NCBI RefSeq assembly: GCF_015706575.1
Contig: NW_024037069.1
Coordinates: 33,129,315 to 33,193,314, forward strand
Direction of reading: 5' to 3'
DNA from: Patiria miniata
Lineage: Eukaryota; Echinodermata; Asteroidea; Valvatida; Asterinidae
Length of the DNA: 64,000 bases
In this document: positions 49,301 to 59,400 of the stretch, one piece after another
Layout of the letters: every line of letters starts with the position of its first letter
Numbering within the stretch: the first letter of the stretch is position 1
Notes under the pieces: model-generated
Seen by the model: only the letters and a program-made list of their open reading frames with translations
The model's database searches: none
Told to the model about the DNA's origin: nothing
Made by a program: the position numbers and the translations under genes

Positions 49301-50137
49301 CATCTTCAGAGAAACCCTGACTTCTTTGGATCGTTCTTAAGTTGCGTTCTTGAAATGTGGAAGTTCCTCTGATTTAATTTGATTATTTTGTAAATATTCT
49401 TGTAAATATTCCTCTTCTTTTCTTCATTTGATTTTTCTTTAAAATAAAATTGTGCTTTTGCTCTTGAAGTTAAAATCAAATCCGTTTCTGTTTGCCTTAT
49501 TTACTGAGTTCAAGACAGAACCATCCCATGTATCTAAGGTCTTGAAAAAATACTTGACACTACACATGTACAACACCCAGCTGCTGGCAAGAACCTATGA
49601 AAATGGGATTAATTCCCATTTAATAAAATATCTGAGTTAAATTCCAAGCCGAGCTCAAATTTGCATCAACCAAAACATGACGGCTTAGGCCTATGAGTAT
49701 GAGGAATGCACAAACAAAATTACAAATTCAACAATAGCCAAAAAGAAATGCTCCAGGAGAATCTCTTAAAATTAATAGGCAGGTAGGCTAGTTATGTACA
49801 TGTACCGTGATGTACCCCACACACTGGACTAGGTGACACAGTGATATGAAATTGATATTGATTGAAATTGACACTTTGATATGATATGAAATTTGCATCA
49901 AAAAGAGGAAATGTTTAGGAATTGATAACAGAAGGTGCCATGACATTTTTTGGGGGTTGTAAAACCAGAAATGAACCGTTAACAAGGTGTATGCAAGAAA
50001 CTTATCAGAGACAAACAGTTAAAGACGATGTTTTGAATTGAAAATTGAACAAAAACGAAAGGAAATATGTCTTAAAATTAAGTCGACTTACCACACGTGA
50101 TGGCAAAGACTACTTCAGCGGCTAAGTATCGCGACAT
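40341..50137 (-). CDS. Secreted discoidin (F5/8 type C) domain protein, copy 4
   Basis: Exons 50137-50092, 42892-42740, 42042-41910, 41010-40836, 40499-40341 (666 nt, 221 residues). Exon 1 encodes MSRYLAAEVVFAITC; the glutamate interrupts the hydrophobic core seen in copies 2 and 3, so export may be weaker. Exon 2 is the four-Cys segment (LDAADMHQW, RCPRQC). The F5/8 C domain has DSCKRLGLEDG, loop SSSLNQPAALARLN, CWIEVDLLQTT and ITQGNEFSWTTY. Its last exon has two extra codons in the loop (TRYTLPGRLALRF) and ends QCPMD. Intron 1 is about 7.2 kb and has absorbed a hAT-like element and TGACGTCA-rich repeats. The gene is open throughout. Confidence 0.85.
42950..46320. repeat. TGACGTCA-rich repeat DNA in intron 1 of copy 4
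   Basis: Paralogue of 31,800-35,170 about 11.1 kb to the left. Long stretches match with single-base changes and small indels, including the run of GACGTCA palindromes. The match stops exactly where the hAT-like element begins at 46,321. No gene visible; the chance frames at 44,048-44,389 and 32,932-33,261 match each other only because the DNA is duplicated. Confidence 0.75.
46321..48475. mobile_element. hAT-like non-autonomous element with GACCGA arrays
   Basis: Ends are inverted: CAGTGTTGTAGTCGAGACC at the left, and CAGTGTTGTAGGTCTCGAGACC when the right end is reverse-complemented. Just inside each end are GACCGA hexamer arrays (46,333-46,472 and about 48,340-48,455). The ~1.9 kb between is AT-rich with no transposase-like frame. 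CAGTGTTG-type ends are typical of hAT elements, but no 8-bp duplication was found (ATCTTTAC left, ATAGGTAG right), and the right flank does not continue the copy 3 paralogue, so one side may have been rearranged. Confidence 0.65.
48476..50091. other. Rest of copy 4 intron 1, no feature seen
   Basis: AT-rich DNA with a GC-richer patch at 48,680-48,930. Two overlapping minus-strand frames there (48,557-48,920) show no motif I recognise. From 49,840 the sequence again matches the DNA next to the signal-peptide exon of copy 3 (35,960-36,215). Confidence 0.4.
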
Positions 50138-50291
50138 GTTGATAGTCTGTTCTGAAAGCTTGGTATACCGTTACTCAAATTTAAAGCGATGGCTGTGGTC
50201 AGCATAACAAATGGTGAGCAAACTGTGGTGAATTTTGTGTTTTCTCAGCATTTGTTGAAAAACACAAAACCAAATAACTACTCTGATGTTA

Positions 50292-50674
50292 GGCCAATAA
50301 AAAAAAATATTCGGTCTCTGGTCAGACCAAAGTTCCGGAATTGACGCGGCCACGCGGCTTTTTTTTTTTTTTTGCTTTTTTTTTTTTTTTTTCAAGCTTG
50401 GCTTGTACAGACAAGGTGGGTACTATTTTGTTTTTTGGTGTCCTCATGTACATTGGTGTCTTCCGTAATTTGCCTTGGTGCTTTTGATCATTAGCCTTGG
50501 TGCAATTTCCCATTCCTTGGTGCTCTTTGGTAAAAAAAAATGAAGAGGTGCGGAAATAGAGGGCGCTGTTGGAGCTACCGCGCAACATTTTGGAAAAAAA
50601 AAAAAGATCGACGCGCATGATTAAAATCGACGCGCGCGCTGACAAGAGACCGACTTATTTTTTTTTTTTTGGCC
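50292..50674. mobile_element. Harbinger-like MITE with TTA target duplication
   Basis: 383 bp with inverted ends: GGCCAATAAAAAAAAATATT then CGGTCTCT at the left; GGCC, a poly-A run and AAGTCGGTCTCT in the reverse-complemented right end. It is flanked by TTA on each side. The paralogous flank at 36,411 reads GATGTTACACGG without the element, so TTA was duplicated on insertion. TTA/TAA duplications are the PIF/Harbinger signature. The interior has two long T runs and no coding frame. Confidence 0.8.
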
Positions 50675-50872
50675 TTACACGGAGGCAGCAGAAGCTTTTA
50701 CTGAGTCTGATGGGATGGTCTGAGGGAGCACTCAAAACTAATCGCTTTATTGACGACATGGTAATTAGTTTTAAAATAGAAGCCCTTTAAGGAATTAAAC
50801 GGCTGCGTTTTCGCTTGAAGCGTACAACAAGAGTGGTATATGACGTCGGCTGCTTAAAATAAATTGAGTTTG

Positions 50873-51957
50873 CATAATGAAAAGTAGCGCGCATCTGCTC
50901 AACCGCTCAAATGTCCACACAAGCTTTAACGTGGGAAATGACCACAAGATGACCCAATTTTCTACACTAAATTCCTTGTATCTTAATAAAGGACAGTCGC
51001 ACAAATCTGGGGGTTGCAGATTATGAAAATTCATTCTTCTGGCTTTAAGTCTATCTATGTCCGGCTTGGAAAAGCAGAAAAACCACTGATCTTTTTTTTC
51101 TTGAAAATGTGAGGGATGAGGCAATTGTCTATGGAGCGGAACAGAAAATGACCGTTTGTGAGAGACCTTCAGTTGGCTATCTCAATGTATCTGGAGAACC
51201 AAATATCAGAGAACACTGGGGGTAGCAGTTTTGTAAAGAGGATGAAGTTCTCTTTCCATTCATATAAAGCTCGATTTTATTGGTTAAGAAACCACTGATC
51301 ATTGTTTCATCAAAGTTTTCCCCGAAAGACTGGATTTGTTGCAGAGGTCAGTCTTGTGAGAGCACGTGACCTAAGCCCGCATTGTTGTGTTGGGCCGTTC
51401 CACTGACTCGGGAGGTATTACCATGTTTGCCGTGGATTATCATGCAGTATGTACGTGTACATGACAGAGTTGTATATACAGCTCTATGTTACATGCACAT
51501 GATGACCACTGATTTCGTTTAAGTTTGACGTGTATTTTTTAGGCGTCAATGTTCACTTTTGTGACATGTTCATGGACTTGTCAAAGCTTTACTTAATGCA
51601 TTAACTTATAACCTGTTTACCTTTGTCCATTTTTTTCTTGTTCATTTAACAATGTCATTGAATGCATACTTTATGTGTTTGAACACTCGTGGTTTGTGAC
51701 AAAATATATGTGAACGGATCGTTGACATGCCAAAAAAAGTTACACAAAGGCTGCTGGCTAGATGTATGTGGTGTATACGGAAGGACGTGTCCCTCAGTGT
51801 GCACGATGTACCTTTTATTGAGAATGGAGGATCCTATGTGGTACTGGCCAGCGTGTTGCGTGTGGTGTGCAAATCGCAAGGTCAAATTGGACAAGATGTG
51901 GAGCTGACTCACACACAGTGATCTTTTGCGCGTTTGGGCCCCCAAATTCTCATTATG
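50873..51957. mobile_element. 1.1 kb insertion with CATAATGA inverted ends
   Basis: Relative to the flanks at 36,600 and 38,187 (GAGTTTGCAAAGAGGG), this copy has about 1.08 kb inserted after GAGTTTG. The ends are CATAATGAAAAG and, reversed, CATAATGAGAAT. I could not fix a target duplication, and the interior matches nothing I know. The minus-strand frame 51,655-52,026 crosses the element boundary and is not a gene. Confidence 0.6.
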
Positions 51958-52167
51958 AAAGAGGAAAAGGCGGTTGACGTCAGACACCGGAACAGTTCGG
52001 GAAGAACTCGAAATGAAACAACACAAATTTAGAACAGAAGGTGAAAAATTCTAGGATACGACAGTCGCGCAGGAGAAATGACATTTTGGGAGGTTTGGTT
52101 AATATATGAAGGGTAGGATAATCGCAAAAATAAAATCGTCATGGTTGCTGACAACAGTAGGAACCAA

Positions 52168-53440
52168 CTAGAAATGTGTTTGTGGACAAACACAAGCTGT
52201 TTTGGATGTTTGAAATACTCTGTACACGTGATGAACACTTGATGAAGTCACTTCAAATGTCATCTGCCAAGTGAAAAGTCAATCAGACATATAGTGCCAA
52301 AGTATGATTTGAAGAAATACGTGTACAAAACCTAAGGGGAAAAATGCATCTTTAATGTGAAATAACCTTAAACCTGATGATGTCACGATCACGAATTTCT
52401 TCTAGGACCATCTGTGGGTGGTAGTCTAAGTGTGTACCAAATCTAACGTCGATCGGATTTACGAAAGTGCCAAAGTATAATGTTTTAAAACGTGTACAAA
52501 CCCTATGGGGAAATATGCATCTTTAATGTGACGTAACCCAACACCTGATGACGTCACGATCACAAATTTCTTCAAGGACCATCTGTGGGTGATGGTCTAA
52601 ATGTGTGCCAAGTCTAAAGTACATCGGATTTACGAAAGTGCCAAAGTATAATGTTTTAAAACGTGTACAAACCCTATGGGGAAAAATGCATCTTTAATGT
52701 GACGTAACCCAACACCTAATGACGTCACGATCACAAATTTCTTCTAGGACCATCTGTGGGTGATGGTCTAAATGTGTGCCAAGTCTAAAGTACATCGAAT
52801 TTACGAAAGTGCCAAAGTAAAATGTTTTAAAACGTGTACAAGCCCTATGGGGAAAAATGCATCTTTAATGTGACGTAACACCAGATGACGTCACGATCAC
52901 GAATCTCTTCTAGGACCATCTGTGGGTGGTGGTCTAAATATGTATCAAGTCTGAGGTCGATCGGATTCACGAAGAGGCCAAAGTGGAGTGTTTTAAAACG
53001 TGTACAAAACATATAGGGAAACATGCATCTTTAATGTGACGTAACCCAACACCTGATGACGTCACGATCACACATTTCTTCTAGGACCATCTGTGGGTAA
53101 TAGTCTAAGTGTGTGCCAAATCTGACGTCGATTGGATTTACAAAAGTGCCAAAGTGGAGCGTTTTATAACGTGTACAAACCCTATGGGGAAAAATGCATC
53201 TTTAATGTGACGTAACCCGACACCTGATGACGTCACGGTCACGAATTTCTTCTAGGACCATCTGTGGGTGGTGGTCTAAGTATGTATTAAGTCTGAAATC
53301 AATTGGATTTGAAAATGAGGCAAAGTGGACTGGTGGAAGAAACGTGTGCTAAACCTATGGAGAAAAAGTCTGAAAAAGGAGGGGGAAAAAAATCTTAACG
53401 AAAACAAGAGCTGTTTCGGTGTGTCACCGAAACAGCTAAA
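52168..53440 (-). mobile_element. Helentron/HINE-like element with seven ~171 bp repeats
   Basis: On the minus strand it starts near 53,440 with TTAGCTGTTTCGGTG, a hairpin whose second arm is CACCGAAACAGCT. It ends at 52,168 with AACAGCT, a GTGTTTGT/ACAAACAC hairpin and ATTTCTAG. A terminal hairpin followed by CTAG, next to T, with subterminal inverted repeats (AGCTGTTT near both ends) is the Helitron/Helentron pattern. Paralogous flanks at 36,815 and 38,389 read GGAACCAAAATGAAAAC with nothing inserted, so the element entered an A/T-rich site. No coding frame; presumably moved by proteins from elsewhere. Confidence 0.75.
52293..53330. repeat. Tandem array, about 7 units of ~171 bp
   Basis: Units start with GTGCCAAAGT or a variant at about 52,293, 52,467, 52,638, 52,809, 52,974, 53,146 and 53,317, the last cut short. 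Each has AACGTGTACAAACCCTATGG, ATGCATCTTTAATGTGACG, TGACGTCACGATCAC, and GGACCATCTGTGGGT. Units differ by point changes and 1-9 nt indels. Confidence 0.85.
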
Positions 53441-53824
53441 AATGAAAACAAGTACATTAGTGTCTGAGAAAAGAGCGGACTAATTCGTTCCGTTACCCGT
53501 TAAACATTGGAGTGTACTTTCTTTGTGTTTCAATGAAATCAAATAACCCACAAGGGTGTTTTCATGTCAGTTTATTCAATGCATGGTTGGAAATTCTCAG
53601 AAATATATTCACCAACTGTAATTATAATTAATATAACACAGACAGGAACAAGAGTTTGCCAGGGAGAGTTCATTTTTCAAGAGTTTGCCAGGGAGAGTTC
53701 ATTTTTCCCAGCTAATAATTAAAAGACTTCTAATGCTCTATTATATTTTTATTTTACATTGTCACTTTTTATGCCATTTGCGCATTTGCTACAAATTATT
53801 CAAACAATATAACACAGACAGGAA

Positions 53825-54124
53825 CAAGAGTTTGCCAGGGAGAGTTCATTTTTCCCAGTGCATTGTGGGAGATGGTCGACAAATCCGCAGCGCGGGACAT
53901 TTGAAATTGTTAGTTTTTCCAGCCAGAAAAGTATGATTTGAATAATATGTTTGCCCTTTTCTTCTCTTTTTTTATCATTATGGAGTTCTTTTGTTAGGCG
54001 GCAGAGTGCTATGCCCCAATCTATGACAAACTAGCTTAAGTTTTCTTCTGACACTCGTTCAAATGGGCCATGTTTTGTCAACCGTAAACTTGAAAAATGA
54101 ACTCTCCATGGCGAACTCTTGGTG
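53825..54124. mobile_element. ~300 bp MITE with AAGAGTTTGCC inverted ends
   Basis: The left end AAGAGTTTGCCAGGGAGAGT is matched by the reverse complement of the right end, AAGAGTTCGCCATGGAGAGT, and the pairing continues through TCATTTTTC. Paralogous flanks read ACAGGAACATTATTT with no insertion. Two extra partial left ends sit at 53,650 and 53,678. Coding frames are absent. Confidence 0.65.
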
Positions 54125-54334
54125 GCGCACTGCATTGTGAATCGCCCGAATTGAACTGGGTTTTCCAATCCAATGCTGGCGGTTCAACGTTATTTCAATA
54201 TTTTTGTTCAAGGGTGCCAGTGAGAATCGCTTTTATTTCTCCGATTTATTCCAAAACAGGAATACGCTTATATATGTTTCATATTCCACTTTTCTTGCAA
54301 AAAATTTCAATAATGAATATCAGTCCACATGTAA

Positions 54335-56372
54335 TTAATCCATCGGACATTGAATCAACTCAAACCGAAGCGCGTATCTAACGATGCGACGAGTAGGGTA
54401 AATGCGAATAACAGACGCCATGATGGCCTGGTTGAAGTAATTAGTGTGTGGGGTAGAAGCAGAGTCGATATCTCCGCCATCAAACAACTGAAAAGAAAGG
54501 TAAACAGAAGAAAACGGTGTGAAGAAAATACAATCACATTTTCTTCTCGAAAAGGTACACCCAGCTGTATCTCAATCAATAACAATTACTCGTGTAGTTA
54601 ATGAAGCATTTATACCGTAGGGTCTACCTTGATATCACCATTGTTTTCCTTGATGTACTCGTAGCCAGATAAAGGTGTGGGCTTGTAGGACACCTTAAAT
54701 TCTGTCACAAGATATGTGGTCCAGGAGAATTCATTTCCTTGTGTGATGACGCCAGAAACCCTAGTCGTTTGGAGGAGATCCACCTCAATCCAACAGAGCG
54801 GGCTATCATGAGCGCACAAAACAAAAAAACTTTCATTAGCTGTTTCGGTGAACACGCCGAAACAGCTCTTGTTAGCTGTTCCCAATTTCAATTGGGAACA
54901 GCTCTTGTTTTCGTTAAAGTTTTTTTTTTTCCTTTTTTTTTTTTTTCTTCTTTTTCTTTTTCCACTTTTCCCCATAGGTTTTGTACACGTTTTTATAGTA
55001 CAAGCCACTTTGGCAATTATTTTAAATCCGATCAACTTTAAACTCAGCATAGTTATTAACCATCATCTGAGGATGTGTGCCGAAACTTTTCGTCATGCTG
55101 ACGTCATCACGTGATTTATTATAGAATTTTGAATATTTAATTTTTCCCATTGACTTTGTACACAAATTTTTTTTTAAAAATGTCGATTTTCAGAGGGCAT
55201 TTTCAACTCTTTGCCAGTAATTCATTTACACCAATCTTTGTCCAAGCAAAGACCCTAATTCAAACAACATTGTGTAATGATGACGTTATGATGACGTCAT
55301 CCGGTGTTTATTTATAGGCAATTAAATTGTGACACTTTTAATATTTAAAAATGCATAAGAAATCAACCATACGCGTCCGCAGCATTCTGTTGCCGGCAAG
55401 TGGTAGAGTAGGTTGAGGTCTTTATTTCATTCAGTGTGCGTGATATCACGTGACCCTTGCTTCCGGTCGAAAAAGGCCAAAACCGGAAGTGGCTTATTAT
55501 TTAAAAGTGGTAATAGATATGAACTTGCTTTTAACGGTGTTAGTCTCTTGGCTGACAGTATTCTTCAAATCATCTACCGATGACGTCATGCAATCTTCGA
55601 GCGCCCTCTAGCGACAGGTTGAAAACTTTCAAAAATGTATTTTGAATAGATGTCTGTGGCAAAGTTTGTCGGAATCGGCTAATTATTGGTGTATATGATG
55701 ACCTTGACCCACTTAAGACGTGTGCGAAGTTGAAGGTGTATGACGTCATCAGATCGGAAGTTATAATAAAAAGACCCTTTTTCCTTGGAAAACTCCTGAA
55801 AAATCAACCACGGCATTTTTTATATTTGTTTTTACTTTAATTGTCTATTTAAGGGTAGGTCTAAAACATTTCAAAGCTTCGAGGCAATAAGCAAACTCGG
55901 ACATGCCCTGCGCACGCTTAAAACTTCAGGTTGACAATACCTCTGCTTTAAAACATGTACATGTACATGCACGTACATTGTACGTTGTACATAAGTATAT
56001 CGTATGTCAGTCAACCCGCGCGCAGCGCACGTGTTGCTGAGGTCAAATGCTGTCCACAGTGACCGTTTTAGCCGATTTCCGGCTAACTTTGACAGATTTT
56101 ATGTTCATGCATAGTGATAGTCAGGGACGTTGATAAAAACAAATCATAATGCGGAAAGCCCTATCTTCTGTTGCAAACAGACATAGATCTCTAATTATAT
56201 GTCTATGGGTCCAACAGATAATCAATATTGGGAACAGCTCTGTGGTTGTTCACAACCACAATTTCTAGTTTTTGTTATTTTTTTTTTCCCTTTTTTGGCT
56301 TTTCCGCATTGTTGCGGAAAAGTCTTTCTTTTTGTTCTGATTTTTTTTCTTTCTTCTTCTTCTTCTTCTTCT

Positions 56373-56406
<34 letters not shown>

Positions 56407-59400
56407 TTTTTCCCAAAACCCCATAGACTTTGTACACGTTTATTCTACACGCCACTTTTGGCATTAATGTTTGTCATACATCATTCAAAGTTAGCATAAG
56501 CATAGCCCCTATAGCAAAGATGTGTCCCGAAGATTGACGTCATGGTGACGTCATCGACTAATTTATTATAGATTTTTGAATATTTAATTTTTCCCATAGA
56601 CTTTGTACACAGAAATTAAAAAAATAATTGTCGATTTTCAAAGGGCATTTTTGACTCTTTGCCAGTAATTCATTAACACCAATCTTTGTCCAAGCAAAGA
56701 CCCTAATTCAAACAACATTGTGGAATGATGACGTCATGATGACGTCATCCTGTGTTTATTTATAGGCAATTAAATTGTGACACTTTTAATATTTAAAAAT
56801 GCATAAGAAATCAACCGTACGCGTCCGCAGCATTCTGTTGCCGGCAAGTGGTAGAGTAGGTTGAGGTCTTCATTTCATTTAGTGTGCGTGCAATCACGTG
56901 ACCCTTGCTTCCGGTCGAAAAAGGCCCAAACCGGAAGTGGCTTATTATTTAAAAGTGGTAATAGATATGAACTTGCTTTTAACGGTGTTCGTCTCTTGGC
57001 TGATAGTATTCTTCAAATCATCTACCGATGACGTCATGCAATCTTCGAGCGCCCTCTAGCGACAGGTTGAAAATTAGCAAAAATGTATTTTGAATAGATG
57101 TCTGTAGCGAAGTTTGTCGGAATCGCCTAAATATTGGTGTATATAATGACCTTGACCACCTTAAGACGTGTGCGAAGTTTTAGGCGAATGACGTCATCAG
57201 ACCGGAAGTTATAATGGAAAGACCCTTTTTCCTTAGAAAATTCCTGAAAAATCAACCATGGCAGTTTTTATATTAGTTTTTACTTTAATTGTAGATTTAA
57301 GGGTAGGTCTAAAACATTTTAAAGTTTCGAGGCGATAAGCGAACTCGAACATACCCTGCACACGCTTAAAACTTCACGTTGACAATACCTCTGCTTCAAA
57401 ACATGCACAGGACACAATGTACATGTACATGTACATGCACGTACGTTGTACATGTACATAGGCACATACATCGCATGTCAGTCAGCCTGCAGCGCACGTG
57501 TTGCTGAGGTCAAATCCTGCCCACAGTGACCGTTTTAGCCGATTTTCGGCTAACTTTGACAGATTTTATGTTCATGCATGCGCATAGACAGTGACGTATT
57601 ATAGCACTTTTGGCATTAATCTTTGTCAGATATCATTGAAAGTTGGCATAAGCATAGTCCCTATAGCCAAGATGTGTCCTGAAGAGTGAGGTCATGGTGA
57701 CGTCATCAAGTGATTTATTATGGATTAATGAATTATTAATTTTTCTCATAGACTTTGTACACAGCTTTCTCCACAAGTCTTTTCCTATACAAAACTGATA
57801 TATCTTAGGCCAAAAAAAAAAATATTCGGTCTCTGGTCAGACCAAAGTTCCGGAATTGACGCGGCCACGCGGCCTTTTTTTTTTTGGCTTTTTCGCCATC
57901 AGCGAAAAAGCCTTTGTTTCTGTTCTGATTTTTTTTTTTCTTACTTCTTCTTCTTGTTCTTCTATCCCAAATCCCATTGACTTTGCACATGTTTCATTCT
58001 GGACCCCACTTTTGACCCTGAACATACTTCAATCTTAATGAAACTTGGCACAGAGTCAAGACCCAAAGTGAACTCGTGCATGGAAAAGTGACGTCATCAT
58101 GACGTCATCATGGGCCACGTGACGTCATCTGAAATGTGTAAACTTTAGGACCCTATATCTAAAGAACTATAAGTCGGATTGGGTTGAAACTCGGTATATT
58201 GGTAGACCGGGATGTGTTATAGATAAAAATTGAGGTGACGTCATCATGACGTCATCGTGTGATTTTATATCGATTTTTGACGTTTTGGACCTTGAAGCCA
58301 TATCTCACGAATGCAATATGCTAAATTCAAAATTCTTTTTGTATTAGGTTTGTTAAGCAATAGGTTTATGCACAAAATTTTGAAAAATGTGTGACGTCAT
58401 GATGACGTCATCAAAAATGCGATTTTGTAAAACACATATAAGGGAATGTCCGATCGTACTGAAACTTGGTGGGTGGGTAGATAATTGTACCAGTGCACAA
58501 AATATGAAATGACGTCACGATGACGTCATCGACAGATTTTTAACGATTTTTTTAATATTTACAATTTTATTCTGATTACGAAATTTAACACTTTTATTCA
58601 TCCAAGTCGCTTCAAACTTGGTACAGGCTAAGTCCACAAAAGAATAATGAGCACCGCCAAGTATTGTTATAATGACGTCATCATGGGTCACGTGACGTCA
58701 TCTTAAAAGTTCATATTCCAAAGCCCAATATCTACAGCACGGTAAGTCTGATTGTATTGAAACTCGGTATGTAGGTAGACCAGGATGTGTTATAGGTACA
58801 AATTGAAATGACGTCATAATGACGTCATCATACGATTTTATATGATTTTATGAGTTGTTGGACCCTTTAAGCCATATCACACGAACGCATCATGCAAAAT
58901 TCAAAATTCTTTTTGTATTTGGTTTGACAGGGAATAAGTATATACAAAAAATTTTGAAAAGAATGTGACGTCATCATGACGTCATCAAAAATGCGATAGT
59001 TGAAAACACATATAAACATCATTGAACAATCACCATCAACTAATCAACAATAACAAATCAAAAATCAAAATCAACAGTCAAAATCAACAATCAACACCAA
59101 AATCATCGGCTATCAACAATCAACTATCAATAATCATCAACCGACATCAACATCAACAATCAACAATCAACAATCAACAATCAAAATCAACAATTAACAA
59201 TTAACATCAACAATCATCAACAATCAACATCAATAACCAACATCAAAAATCAACATCAAGAAACATCATCAACAATCGACATAAATAATCAACATCAACA
59301 ATCAACGTCAACAATCATCAACAACATCAACATCAAAGATCAATATCAAAAATTAACATCAGCATTCAACAACAACATCATCAACATCAACAATCAACAT

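Noticed and set aside
52293..53330. Regularly spaced repeats resembling a CRISPR array
   Set aside because: Units are ~171 bp contiguous repeats with no unique spacers, in animal DNA and inside a transposon.
56222..56464. Poly-Glu / poly-Phe / poly-Ser open frames
   Set aside because: They are translations of the CTT microsatellite and flanking T runs; no start context or domain.
59022..59204. Asn/Gln-rich 60-codon frame
   Set aside because: Low-complexity CAATCAACATC array.
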